Translations under genes and position numbers: made by a program
Assembly (NCBI GenBank): GCA_963837165.1
Contig: CAWIMD010000004.1
Span: 1-64,000 of the forward strand
From: JAENWD01 sp963837165
GTDB lineage: Bacteria > Acidobacteriota > Vicinamibacteria > Vicinamibacterales > JAENWD01
Direction of reading: 5' to 3'
Length of the DNA stretch: 64,000 nt
The notes under the pieces: generated by a model
Seen by the model: only the letters and a program-made list of their open reading frames with translations
Told to the model about the DNA's origin: nothing
The model's database searches: none
Shown: positions 28,101-35,113 of the stretch, in pieces
Numbering within the stretch: position 1 is the first letter of the stretch
Layout: every line of letters begins with the position of its first letter

Positions 28101-28523
28101 TCGCCCCGAGAGCAGCTGGCGGCCCGCGAGCGCGACGAGGCCCCCCACCTGCCCGTCCAGATCCTCGAGCGTGAGCGCGCCCTCGCCTTTCGGCGCGTCC
28201 AGCTTCATCGCGGTGATCAGCCGGCACAGGTTCTGGTAGCCGGCGCGCGAGGCGACGAGCACCGGCACGTTCAATTGACGATTGATGATTGACGATTGAC
28301 GATTGCCAACGGCCATCGTCAGCTCGGCGCCAACGATGGGCTTCAGGCCGGCGGCGAGGGCGGCCTTGTGAAAGCGCGGGATGCCGTAAACACCGTCGCG
28401 ATCGACCAGTGCCACGGCCTCGTAGCCAAGCGCGGCGGCACGCTCCACGAGCGCTTCCGGCAGCGACGCTCCCCGGAGAAACGAGAAGGCTGACGCGGCA
28501 TGCAGCTCGGCATATTTGGTCAT
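25101..28523 (-). CDS. dnaE2: DnaE2 error-prone DNA polymerase III alpha subunit
   Basis: A 1140-residue C-family polymerase, somewhat longer than usual DnaE2 (about 1050) because of three heptad-repeat insertions. The PHP domain starts at once (YAELHAASAFSFLRGAS). The palm is visible as GRGSAANSAVCYSLGI and EWPDIDLDLPSGDRRE with catalytic Asp residues; the finger block HAASFAHIAYASAYLKVHYP follows, and an OB-fold sits near the C-terminus. DnaE2 performs translesion synthesis with ImuA and ImuB in the damage response. The insertions lie at about residues 71-84, 554-590 and 878-912 and keep the frame open. The start ATG is directly abutted by the AGCGAA direct repeat. Confidence 0.95.
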   Translation of the reverse strand: MTKYAELHAASAFSFLRGASLPEALVERAAALGYEAVALVDRDGVYGIPRFHKAALAAGLKPIVGAELTMAVGNRQSSIINRQLNVPVLVASRAGYQNLCRLITAMKLDAPKGEGALTLEDLDGQVGGLVALAGRQLLSGRRHGVGGLLDRLVGIFGPANVYVELQRHFDREEAIDNESLADLAAAYRVPLVATNGVRFAAPDERPLHDVFTCLAHKTTLAEAGRRLVGNAERYLKSPEAMSALFADRPEVIAASGELAMRLEYTMADLGYRFPEYPVPPGETMASFLRRITQVGARERYRPYHDRARAQIARELDLIEKLELSGYFLIVWDLVNFCRQRGILVQGRGSAANSAVCYSLGITAVDPVGMDLLFERFLSEERGEWPDIDLDLPSGDRREQVIQYVYQRYGRHGAAMTANVITYRGRSATREVGKVLGFDDALVGRLAKLMNRFEYTDSTETLTRHLREVGVDITEPRILQFADLWHRMQDLPRHLGQHSGGMVLCQGRLDAVVPLENASMPDRVVVQWDKDDCADMGLIKVDLLGLGMMAVLQDALSIVNHQSSIRNPQSAIVNPQSAIVNQSSIVNPQSSMLDLAHLPPDDPAVYRMLQTADTIGLFQVESRAQMATLPRLKPACFYDIVVQVAIIRPGPIVGKMVHPYLNRRAGREPVAYAHPSLEPILKRTLGVPLFQEQLLRMAMVAAGFTGGQAEELRRAMGFKRSEKRMKVIETQLREGMARQGITGEAAEDIITSIASFALYGFPESHAASFAHIAYASAYLKVHYPAVFYTALLNNQPMGFYHPATLVKDAQRRGVHFAPIDVETSGWDCRIETDGRVRLGLRYVAGLREPVGRAIEASVLAPSHPPARCPKCGCDDASLLEVQGSGIRGQESGGLAPGPQPLAPGSGPLVPDPWSCFCNLCAHDWTEPAEPPRKFSSIEDLIRRTGVRRDELAVLAEIGALAGYGYDRRAALWQIEKAVRPEGELFEAATRAGQAVPDSSPLPSMTGVERMSADYAGTGLTIGPHPMTWHRDALALKGVLRAVDLPRHRPGRRVRVAGCVITRQRPGTAKGFVFLTLEDETGISNVIVRPDVYEEQRVTVVEAPFVIVEGLLQQEDGVTAVRAERVHRLEGPTPPVESHDFR
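25793..25888. repeat. Heptad array (CAGGGRY/CTGATCC) inside dnaE2
   Basis: On the plus strand, units such as CAGGGAT, CAGGGAC, CAGGAGC and CAGGGGC run in 7-bp register, followed by CTGATTC, CTGACCC and CTGATCC twice. On the minus strand it encodes a Gly/Pro/Leu-rich loop (GLAPGPQPLAPGSGPL) absent from the DnaE2 core. It falls between the polymerase core and the zinc-ribbon-like CxxC segments. Confidence 0.82.
26753..26862. repeat. Heptad array (TTGACGA / GGATTGC) inside dnaE2
   Basis: About fifteen 7-bp units are visible, mainly TTGACGA, then GGATTGC and GGATTGA variants. On the coding strand the array reads CAATCGT and CAATCCG, which is stop-free in all frames and gives the peptide repeat NPQSAIVNPQSAIVN. 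It is inserted between the core and the DLAHLPPDDPAVYRML block of DnaE2. Confidence 0.88.
28271..28310. repeat. Heptad array (TTGACGA) inside the dnaE2 PHP domain
   Basis: Five to six units (ATTGACG/ATTGATG) encode GNRQSSIINRQL on the minus strand, between ELTMAV and VPVLVASRAG of the PHP domain. The frame stays open because the coding strand carries the CAATCGT orientation. Confidence 0.85.
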
Positions 28524-28541
28524 TTTCGCTTTTTCTTCGCT
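28524..28541 (-). promoter_or_regulatory. AGCGAA direct-repeat operator at dnaE2 start
   Basis: On the minus strand AGCGAA (28541-28536), five bases, AGCGAA (28530-28525) lie one base before the dnaE2 ATG. The identical arrangement, AGCGAA-N5-AGCGAA with 11-bp period, precedes imuA. A shared damage-response operator is the simplest reading. There is no Shine-Dalgarno between it and the ATG, so the transcript may be leaderless. Confidence 0.6.
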
Positions 28542-28611
28542 ACATCATAGTGACCTCAGGAAGGGGGTTCAAGCCTGCAGATATTGGGGGGAGCGGGGCG
28601 AGAACCACTAC

Positions 28612-28660
28612 TCAATGCGGAATGCGGAGTGCGGAATGCAGAGGGCGGAATGGAGCAATG
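28612..28660. repeat. Heptad array (GCGGAAT) upstream of 28717 gene
   Basis: Units GCGGAAT, GCGGAGT, GCGGAAT, GCAGAGG, GCGGAAT run in 7-bp register in the divergent space between dnaE2 and the small secreted protein gene. Confidence 0.78.
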
Positions 28661-28716
28661 AAATGAATGAGGAGCGCAGCGAAGGGCCTGCCCCGGACAG
28701 GCTCTAAGATGCGGGA

Positions 28717-29256
28717 ATGGATGTCATGCTCGCGGCAGTCCTTCTCCTGGCTGCCGTCATTCCCGTCAACAACACGCAGCAGCCGCGGGAGCTGGGCGCC
28801 TTCTACTTCGATGCGCTCGACCAGTCGCAGGTCTGGATCAACGTGGAGCCCGAAGGCACCGAAGAGGGGCCGCGACCGGTCATCCTCAACTTCACCGTGA
28901 CGTTCCCGGGGCGCAAGCTGGCTTCGACGCCCGACGTCGTGACCGTGCGCGCGCAGTCGAACGGCATCGCGTTCCCCACGCGGCTGCGTCAGCCGGTGCT
29001 GCACTTCCGGACGGCCGACGGCCGGATGTACGACCTCACGGGGTCCGGCCGCACCTACCAGTTCACGGCAAGCTGCGAGACGTGCCTGAACGATACGGTG
29101 GTCGCGAAGATGGCCTTCCAGGAGCTGCGTGAAATGGCCGCCTCCCCTCGCCTGTCCGTCGAGGCGCTTGGATTCGAGGGCACGCTCGCGCCGGCCGATC
29201 TGGCCGCCCTGCAGCGGCTGATCGACGCGGTCACGAACGGGGCGATCGTAAAATAA
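28717..29256 (+). CDS. Small exported protein of unknown function
   Basis: A 179-residue protein with a short signal segment (MLAAVLLLAAVIPV). The mature part looks like a single beta-rich domain (WINVEPEGTEEGPRPVILNF, LHFRTADGRMYDLTG) with a CETC pair near the middle and a helical C-terminus. No catalytic motif is recognisable and I cannot name a family. It converges on the macro-domain gene with 8 nt between stops. Confidence 0.68.
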   Translation: MDVMLAAVLLLAAVIPVNNTQQPRELGAFYFDALDQSQVWINVEPEGTEEGPRPVILNFTVTFPGRKLASTPDVVTVRAQSNGIAFPTRLRQPVLHFRTADGRMYDLTGSGRTYQFTASCETCLNDTVVAKMAFQELREMAASPRLSVEALGFEGTLAPADLAALQRLIDAVTNGAIVK

Positions 29257-29264
29257 GTTCGGCC

Positions 29265-29768
29265 CTACGAAATCCCCAGTATCTCCCGATAGACTTTCAG
29301 GTCTTCCTCGCTGAAGCACACGAAGCGCACGTCGGTCACGGACGGGCTCCGGGCGAGCTCGTCTTCCACGGTCCGCACGGCGATCGGCGCGGCGCGATCG
29401 ATCGGAAACCCGTAGATGCCGGTGCTGATCGAGGGGAAGGCGAGGCTCCCGAGCTCCCGCTCGCGCGCGATCGCCATCACGCGGCGATAGCACGATTCGA
29501 GCAGCGCCGCCTCACCACGACCGCCGCCGCGCCAGCGTGGGCCGACGGTGTGAATCACGTAGGCCGCCGGCAGGCGATACCCGCGTGTCAGCCGCGCCTC
29601 GCCGGTCGGACACCCGCCAATCGCGCGGCACTCCTCCAGCAGCTCGGGACCCGCAGCCCGATGGATCGCCCCGTCCACGCCACCCCCGCCGAGCAGCGAT
29701 TCGTTGGCGGCATTGACGATCGCGTCAACCGCCTGGCAGGTGATGTCGGAATGGAGGGCGGAAAGCAT
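29265..29768 (-). CDS. Macro-domain ADP-ribose/O-acetyl-ADP-ribose hydrolase
   Basis: A 167-residue MacroD-type protein. The ADP-ribose pocket motifs are VDAIVNAANESLLGGGGVDGAIHRAAG and LAFPSISTGIYGFP, with YVIHTVGPRW between them. Such enzymes remove ADP-ribose or acetyl from their targets. ATG 29768 is chosen because GGAGGT precedes it by a normal spacing, whereas the upstream start at 29807 lacks one. It is the last gene of the MBL, aldehyde dehydrogenase, FAH, ACT operon. Confidence 0.92.
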   Translation of the reverse strand: MLSALHSDITCQAVDAIVNAANESLLGGGGVDGAIHRAAGPELLEECRAIGGCPTGEARLTRGYRLPAAYVIHTVGPRWRGGGRGEAALLESCYRRVMAIARERELGSLAFPSISTGIYGFPIDRAAPIAVRTVEDELARSPSVTDVRFVCFSEEDLKVYREILGIS

Positions 29769-29799
29769 CAAAACCTCCTCGCAGAGGCGCTGGGTGCGG

Positions 29800-30174
29800 C
29801 TACGCACGACGAACGTCCCAGCCGGCGGCCACGAGCGCGCGCATCGCCCGATCGAGGTCGGCGCCTTTCACCAGCACGTAGTCGGTGTCGTACGTGCCGA
29901 GGGGGACCAGGCTGATGCCGGCGTCGGCGAGCGGGCCGGCAATCGAGGCGATCACGCCGGTGGTCGCGAACGGAATCGGGCCGGCCGCCTCGAGCACGAC
30001 GAACCCTCGCTCGGCCTGGATGCCGTCGGGGACGAGCTCTTCCGGCGCCACGATCGACAGCTCGCGCGACGTCCGGACGACAGCCGCCAGCGGCGCCGGC
30101 GCGGACGCCCAGCCGGGCAGCGGCTCGTGCGGGGCCAGCCGGCAGACGGCCCAGCGGCCAGCCAGGACGGTCAT
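29800..30174 (-). CDS. ACT-domain protein
   Basis: A 124-residue protein with two small ACT-like halves: WAVCRLAPHEPLPGWA at the start, SRELSIVAPEELVP in the middle, and IASIAGPLADAGISLVPLGTYDTDYVLVK at the end. ACT domains bind amino acids or small ligands and regulate metabolism. ATG 30174 has a GAGGG site before it. A GTG at 30204 overlapping the FAH stop (GTGA) is an alternative start, and that style of overlap is common in this window. Confidence 0.82.
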   Translation of the reverse strand: MTVLAGRWAVCRLAPHEPLPGWASAPAPLAAVVRTSRELSIVAPEELVPDGIQAERGFVVLEAAGPIPFATTGVIASIAGPLADAGISLVPLGTYDTDYVLVKGADLDRAMRALVAAGWDVRRA

Positions 30175-30200
30175 CCGGCCCTCGCGCGGCGCGCGCACGG

Positions 30201-31028
30201 TCACTCGACGCGATTGACGAGCGTGCCAATCGGTTCGATCGTCATCGCGATGCCGTCGCCCGAGGCCAGCGTGAAGTCGTCCGGCGGGACGATGCCGGTG
30301 CCCGTCAGCAGCAGGCAGCCGGTCGGGAACGTGTTGTCGCGGTACAGGAACTCGACCAGTTCCTCCGGCCGCCGCTTCATGGCCGCCAGCGTCGTCTCGC
30401 CCTGGAACGCGACGCGGCCGGCGCGGGTGATGGCAATCCGGATGGCCGTCTCGGGCGGCAGCGCGGCGTCCGCGACGAGCACGGCCGGACCGATGGCGCA
30501 GCTGCCGTCGTACACCTTCGCCTGCGGCAGGTAGAGGGGATTCTCGCCCTCGATGTCGCGCGAGCTCATGTCGTTGCCGATCGTGTAGCCGACGATCCGG
30601 CCGCGCGCGTTCACCACGAGGGTGAGCTCGGGCTCCGGGACGCTCCAGCGCGCATCGCTGCGAATGCGCACCGGGTCGCCGTGCCCGCGCACGCGGCGGG
30701 GCGTGGCCTTGAAGAACAGCTCCGGACGCTCGGCAGCGTAGACACGATCGTAGAAGTCGCCGCCACCTGCCGACTTCGCCTCTTCCATGCGCGCCGTGCG
30801 GCTGCGGTAGTAGGTGACGCCGGCCGCCCAGACCTCCTGGCTGCCCACTGGCGGCGCCAGCCTCGTCAGGTCGGGCGGGTCCATCGGCATGAACGCGTCC
30901 GCCGTCTCGCGGAGCCAGGTCGCGAGCTCGTCGTGGTTGACGATGTCGTCCCACTCCAGCCCGCCGATTCGAAACCACGCGGCGCCGTGTTCGACCGCGA
31001 TGCCAAACCCGCCCCTGTAGAGCCTCAA
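30201..31028 (-). CDS. Fumarylacetoacetate-hydrolase-family protein (possible keto-deoxy-sugar-acid dehydratase)
   Basis: A 275-residue FAH-family enzyme. The fold core is visible as WAAGVTYYRSRTARMEEA, PELFFKATPRRV, WSVPEPELTLVVNARGRI, YTIGNDMSSRDIEGENPLYLPQAKVYDGSCAIGP with the acidic metal ligands, and LLTGTGIVPPDDFTL. Next to an aldehyde dehydrogenase, this family often serves as 2-keto-3-deoxy-pentonate dehydratase, feeding 2,5-dioxopentanoate to the dehydrogenase (Weimberg-type route). That role is inference from context. The start is TTG at 31028; a heptad array separates it from the dehydrogenase stop. Confidence 0.85.
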   Translation of the reverse strand: MRLYRGGFGIAVEHGAAWFRIGGLEWDDIVNHDELATWLRETADAFMPMDPPDLTRLAPPVGSQEVWAAGVTYYRSRTARMEEAKSAGGGDFYDRVYAAERPELFFKATPRRVRGHGDPVRIRSDARWSVPEPELTLVVNARGRIVGYTIGNDMSSRDIEGENPLYLPQAKVYDGSCAIGPAVLVADAALPPETAIRIAITRAGRVAFQGETTLAAMKRRPEELVEFLYRDNTFPTGCLLLTGTGIVPPDDFTLASGDGIAMTIEPIGTLVNRVE

Positions 31029-31040
31029 CGGCGCCTTCCA

Positions 31041-31078
31041 ATCTCAATCGTCAATCGTCAATCATCAATGATCAATAT
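31041..31078. repeat. Heptad array (CAATCGT) at aldehyde dehydrogenase stop
   Basis: Five units CAATCGT/CAATCAT/CAATGAT lie between the FAH start and the dehydrogenase stop. On the coding (minus) strand the repeat contains TGA, and the dehydrogenase stop (31072-31074) lies in the array. Confidence 0.85.
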
Positions 31079-32523
31079 TTGAAGTACGCCGTCTGGATCT
31101 CGCTGTAGAAGTCCACCGCGACCGGCCCCTGCTCGCGCATGCCCAGCGACGATGCCTTCGAGCCGCCGAACGGCACGTGGTACTCGACGCCGGCCGACGG
31201 CAGGTTGACCATGGCCAGGCCCACCTCGATCCGGTTGACGAACTCGTAGGCCGAGCGGAGCGAGGTCGTGCACACCGCGGCCGAGAGGCCGTAGCGGACG
31301 CCGTTGGCCAGGTCGATGGCGTGGTCCAGATTGTCGGCGGTCTGCACGGCAAGCACGGGTCCGAAGATCTCCTCCTGCGCGACGCGCATGCCCGGCTCGA
31401 CGCCGGTCAGGACAGCCGGCGACGAGAAGTAGCCGCGGGCGTGCGGCCCTTCGCGCAGCCGCTCGCCGCCCACGACCAGCCGTGCGCCCTCGCCAGTGCC
31501 GATGCGCACGTAGTCGAGCACCGTCGTCAGCTGCCGCTCGTCGATCGATGGCCCGATCTCGATGCCGGGCTCGAGCCCGTTGCCCACCTTGAGCGCCCGC
31601 GCCCGCTCGGCGAGGGCGGCCGTGAAGCGCTCGACGATCGGCGCCTCGACGATCACGCGCGAGGTGGCCGTGCAGCGCTGTCCCGTCGAGAAGAACGCGG
31701 CATTGGTGACGACGTTGACGGCGTCCGGGATGTCGGCATCGGCGAGGACGACCGTCGGGTTCTTGCCGCCCATCTCGAGCTGCACGCGTGCGCGGCGCCT
31801 GGCGGCCTCCACGGCGATTCCGCTGCCGGTCGCCTCGGATCCGGTGAACGAGATCGCCTTCACGGCGGCGTTCTCCACCAGCTCGGCGCCGACCTTCGAC
31901 CCGGGCCCGGTCACCAGATTGATGGCGCCCGGCACGACGCCCGCTTCGGCGAGGACCTCGACGAGGCGGACGGCGCAGAGCGGCGCGAGGTCGGACGGCT
32001 TCAGCACGACGGCGTTGCCGGCGATGAGCGCGGGCGCCGCCTTCCACGCCGGTATGGCGATCGGGAAGTTCCAGGGGGTGATCAGCCCGACGACGCCCAG
32101 CGGACGCCGGCGGGTCTGAATGAAGACGCGATCGCGCTCCGAGGGCGCGTGCTGGCCGCCGAGCCGGGCGCCCTCGCCGCCGACGTAGCGCAGGATGTTG
32201 ACCGCGCGTCCCACCTCGCCGCGGGCCTCGGGCAGCGTCTTGCCTTCCTCGCGCGTCATCTCGCGGGCCACCTGGTCGGCGCGCGCCTCGAGCAGGGTGG
32301 CGGCGCGGAACAGGATTTCGCCCCTTTTCGGCGGCGGAATGGCCGCCCAGGACGGCTGCGCCGAGGCCGCCGCCGCGATGGCGTCCCGCGCGTCGTCGCG
32401 ATCCGATTGCGCGAAGGTGCCGACCAGGTCGGTCGTGTCCGCGGGGTTGCGGTTCTCGAAGGTGGCGCCCGATCGGGCTCCCACCCACTGGCCGCCGATG
32501 AAGTTGCCGAACGTGTCCGCCAT
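31072..32523 (-). CDS. NAD(P)-dependent aldehyde dehydrogenase (2,5-dioxovalerate-type)
   Basis: A 483-residue ALDH. Substrate and cofactor blocks are in place: GLITPWNFPIAIPAWKAAPAL, ISFTGSEATGSGIAV, LEMGGKNPTVVLADAD with the general base Glu, and FFSTGQRCTATSR with the catalytic Cys, then EEIFGPVLAV. The closest functional group by feel is alpha-ketoglutarate-semialdehyde dehydrogenase, which fits the FAH-family neighbour. The ATG lies 2 nt after the MBL-protein stop, so they are one transcript. Confidence 0.92.
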   Translation of the reverse strand: MADTFGNFIGGQWVGARSGATFENRNPADTTDLVGTFAQSDRDDARDAIAAAASAQPSWAAIPPPKRGEILFRAATLLEARADQVAREMTREEGKTLPEARGEVGRAVNILRYVGGEGARLGGQHAPSERDRVFIQTRRRPLGVVGLITPWNFPIAIPAWKAAPALIAGNAVVLKPSDLAPLCAVRLVEVLAEAGVVPGAINLVTGPGSKVGAELVENAAVKAISFTGSEATGSGIAVEAARRRARVQLEMGGKNPTVVLADADIPDAVNVVTNAAFFSTGQRCTATSRVIVEAPIVERFTAALAERARALKVGNGLEPGIEIGPSIDERQLTTVLDYVRIGTGEGARLVVGGERLREGPHARGYFSSPAVLTGVEPGMRVAQEEIFGPVLAVQTADNLDHAIDLANGVRYGLSAAVCTTSLRSAYEFVNRIEVGLAMVNLPSAGVEYHVPFGGSKASSLGMREQGPVAVDFYSEIQTAYFKY

Positions 32524-32525
32524 GG

Positions 32526-33581
32526 CTATTCCGAGTCGTAGTGGCGCACGGTGTTCCGCGAGGGCACCAGCACGGTGAAATGGGAGCCATTGGGATCGAC
32601 GAGCAGGCGGATGTAGGTGCCCGCGCCGTTCTCGTCGGGGTTGGCGATCCGTGCCGGGTCGGTGTTGCGCGCACCCTCCCGCACGTTGCGGTGCAGCTGG
32701 AACACCCCCACGTCGCGGAGCTGCTTCTCGAGCAGCTCCATCGTCCGCGGCTCGGCGCCCTTCCGGGGACCGTTGTTGACGATGGCGACCTGCGGGTCGA
32801 GCGCGGCGACGAGCGCCGGGTTGTTGCTGAGATCGAGGCCGTGATGATCGACGAGGTAGACGTCCACCTTCGGGACGCGCAGCTTCGGGCACGTGAGCCT
32901 GTGCTCGATGTTCCAGGTCAGGTCGCCGCCGGCGAACAGGTTGAACGTGCCGAACGACAGCACCATGCCCAGGCTGCGGGCGTTGTCCGTGGTGTCCTCG
33001 GGCTTCGGCTCGTTGCCGTCGTTGCAGGTCGTGACAGCCGCCGCTCCCGGCTTTTCGCCCTCCACCAGCCCGTTGGCCGCGACGACGTGCAGGTGCGGCG
33101 TGGGCGATCCGCGGCTGCCCTTCAGTTTGATGTCGTCGCCGGCTTCGAGGAAGCGCGGCGTCGCCGACAGTGACTTCCAGGCGTCGATCTGGGCGGCGTC
33201 GACGTCCTCGGGGAGCGGATCCGGAATCGCGTGGCCGTAGGTCTGCCGGATCGGCAGGAGCTTCGCGAGGGCCGGAGCGCCGCCGACGTGGTCCGAGTGC
33301 CAGTGCGTGGTGATGTAGTGGTCGATGGCGGTGACGCCGGCGTCCTTCGCGGCGGCGGCGATGCGTCCGGCATCGCGGTCGCCCGGATTGCCGGAGTCGA
33401 TGAGGAGCGACTCGCCGGCCGGCGTGACGATGAGCGTGGCGGCGCCGCCCTCGGTGTCGATGAAGTAGAAGTCGAGCCCCCGGCGATCGTCGGCCGTTCC
33501 GGCCGCGCGCGGCGCGGTTGCCGTGAGCACGAGGACGATCAGGAGGATCCCGACGGAGGCTGGTCGCGACAGGATGCGCAT
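32526..33581 (-). CDS. Exported metallo-beta-lactamase-fold hydrolase (ComEC-type MBL)
   Basis: About 351 residues with a signal segment (VGILLIVLVLTATAPRA). The MBL core shows LIDSGNPGDRD, ITTHWHSDHVGGAPALAK (HxHxDH), HLHVVAANG, TFNLFAGGDLTWN and YLVDHHGLDLS. This is the secreted MBL group related to the ComEC competence domain. The substrate is unknown, possibly a phosphodiester. ATG 33581 was preferred to GTG 33599 as it gives a cleaner signal peptide. It heads the five-gene operon. Confidence 0.87.
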   Translation of the reverse strand: MRILSRPASVGILLIVLVLTATAPRAAGTADDRRGLDFYFIDTEGGAATLIVTPAGESLLIDSGNPGDRDAGRIAAAAKDAGVTAIDHYITTHWHSDHVGGAPALAKLLPIRQTYGHAIPDPLPEDVDAAQIDAWKSLSATPRFLEAGDDIKLKGSRGSPTPHLHVVAANGLVEGEKPGAAAVTTCNDGNEPKPEDTTDNARSLGMVLSFGTFNLFAGGDLTWNIEHRLTCPKLRVPKVDVYLVDHHGLDLSNNPALVAALDPQVAIVNNGPRKGAEPRTMELLEKQLRDVGVFQLHRNVREGARNTDPARIANPDENGAGTYIRLLVDPNGSHFTVLVPSRNTVRHYDSE

Positions 33582-33621
33582 GGGCGCTAATCGTGCCACG
33601 CGGTGGCGCCGGCCGGCAACC

Positions 33622-33664
33622 CATCAATCGTCAATCGTCAATCGTCAATGACCAATCGTCAATC
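33622..33664. repeat. Heptad array (CAATCGT) at imuB stop
   Basis: Six units of CAATCGT/CAATGAC/CAATCAT separate imuB from the MBL gene. The imuB stop codon (33659-33661) is the TGA contained in the repeat. Confidence 0.88.
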
Positions 33665-35011
33665 ATAGAGTGCCTCCAGATACCACCGGTCCTGCCGGCG
33701 GTCGCGGAACAGCCGGCAGAGCGCCCCATCTTCGAGCGCGACGTCCCACTCGTCGTGATCCCAGGCCGAGGCAGCCCACCAGTCGCCCGACGTGCGCCAT
33801 GGGCCGGCACAGCCGGTGACGCGGCCGCCCGCCAGCCCCGCCCGCGCCAGCCGCACGTGCACCGGACGTCCGAGCTCTGAGGCCACCATGGCCGCCACCG
33901 GCCGGCGGAGCCGCCGCAGCGCCGATCCCGACCGTTCGAGATCCGCCGGTGGAGTCTCGAGCAACCCCGCGCGGGCCGGCGCGTCCGTCAGCGGCCGACG
34001 CTCCGCTCCCGTGAACGGCGCCATGCGAAAGGCGCCCGGGCGATCGGTGTCGAGGAGCGCCGCGGTGCCCGCGCGATCGTGGCCGAGCAGCGCGCCGACA
34101 CGCGCCATGAGCGTGGCCACCTGCTCGGGTCGCGGGCGCGCCCGCTCGAGCAGCGAGTGCTGGAGCGAGCGCGCGGGCGTCGGCTCGGCGCGTAGCGTGA
34201 CGGCATCGATGGCCGCCGGCGGCGGGTGCGACTCGAGATCGAGCAGCGCCAGCGTGCGGAGCGTGCGCGCGTCCTTCATGGGCGCGGGCAGATCGAGGCG
34301 CCGCGCCCAGACCTCACGCGTGACGAGCCGCAGATCCACCGCGAGCACGGTGGCGGCCCGGCCGCGTCGATCGAGATGCGCCGACACCTCGTCGGCCAGA
34401 CGGCCAATCACGAACGAGAGCGGCTCGAGCCCCTCCACCGGCCATTCGAGCGCCACCGTGGCCTCGAATCGTTCCCCGTCGCGCTGCGGCACGAGCGGCC
34501 CGTCGTCCTTGCCGCGCGCCGCGGCCTGCAACGCGACCCCCTGCGCTCCTGCCCGCGAGGCGAGGTCGGCCGGCGGCAGCCCCGCCAGATCGCCGAGCGT
34601 GCGCAGCCCCCATCGCCGGAGCGTCGGCAGCAGGGCGGCCAGCGGCGACGCGGGGTCCGTCTCGAGCGCGGTCAACGTCCCGATGGGCAACGCCGCCAGC
34701 GCACTCGCCTCTTCGCCGGCGGCCACGACCGAGATCCCGGCGCGCGCCGAGGCCAGCAACCGGGCCGCCATCCGCGTGCCGGCCACGGCCAGGTGCACCC
34801 TGAGCCCGCGATCGGCCAGGGCCCGCCGGAGCGCTTCCGCAATCGTGCGCGGGTCACCGAACAGCCGCTCGAGGCCCTCGAGATCGAGGAACAGCACGCC
34901 GTCGCCGGCGCGAGCCACACGCGGCGAGAACTGCTGCGCCACCTCGAGGAGCACGGTCTGAGGAGACGCCACGTGATCGGCCGCACCGGTCAGCTGGAGG
35001 CAGAGGAACAT
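33659..35011 (-). CDS. imuB: ImuB, inactive Y-family polymerase-like mutasome subunit
   Basis: A 450-residue ImuB protein. It is Y-family polymerase-like (FLCLQLTG start, GDGVLFLDLEGLERLFGD, ASARAGISVVAAGEE, LADRGLRVHLAVAGTRMAARL) but lacks the acidic active-site pair, as is normal for ImuB. In other bacteria it binds the beta clamp and links ImuA and DnaE2 for mutagenic lesion bypass. It lies 100 nt downstream of imuA, with heptad arrays filling the space and following its stop. dnaE2 is 5 kb further on, not adjacent. Confidence 0.9.
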   Translation of the reverse strand: MFLCLQLTGAADHVASPQTVLLEVAQQFSPRVARAGDGVLFLDLEGLERLFGDPRTIAEALRRALADRGLRVHLAVAGTRMAARLLASARAGISVVAAGEEASALAALPIGTLTALETDPASPLAALLPTLRRWGLRTLGDLAGLPPADLASRAGAQGVALQAAARGKDDGPLVPQRDGERFEATVALEWPVEGLEPLSFVIGRLADEVSAHLDRRGRAATVLAVDLRLVTREVWARRLDLPAPMKDARTLRTLALLDLESHPPPAAIDAVTLRAEPTPARSLQHSLLERARPRPEQVATLMARVGALLGHDRAGTAALLDTDRPGAFRMAPFTGAERRPLTDAPARAGLLETPPADLERSGSALRRLRRPVAAMVASELGRPVHVRLARAGLAGGRVTGCAGPWRTSGDWWAASAWDHDEWDVALEDGALCRLFRDRRQDRWYLEALYD

Positions 35012-35025
35012 AACTCGTCAAATCC

Positions 35026-35111
35026 CAACTCCCAAATTCCCAACTCCCAATCGTGTCGAGCCAAGTCATTGCGATATCGGTTCATTGGGAGTTGGAGGTT
35101 GGGAGGTTGAA
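35026..35111. repeat. Heptad arrays (CAACTCC and TTGGGAG, inverted pair) between imuA and imuB
   Basis: At 35026-35053 units CAACTCC, CAAATTCC, CAACTCC, CAATCGT appear. At 35084-35111 the complementary TTGGGAG, TTGGAGG, TTGGGAGG units follow. The two arrays are inverted to each other and could fold into a stem in the imuA-imuB transcript. Confidence 0.8.
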
Positions 35112-35113
35112 TC

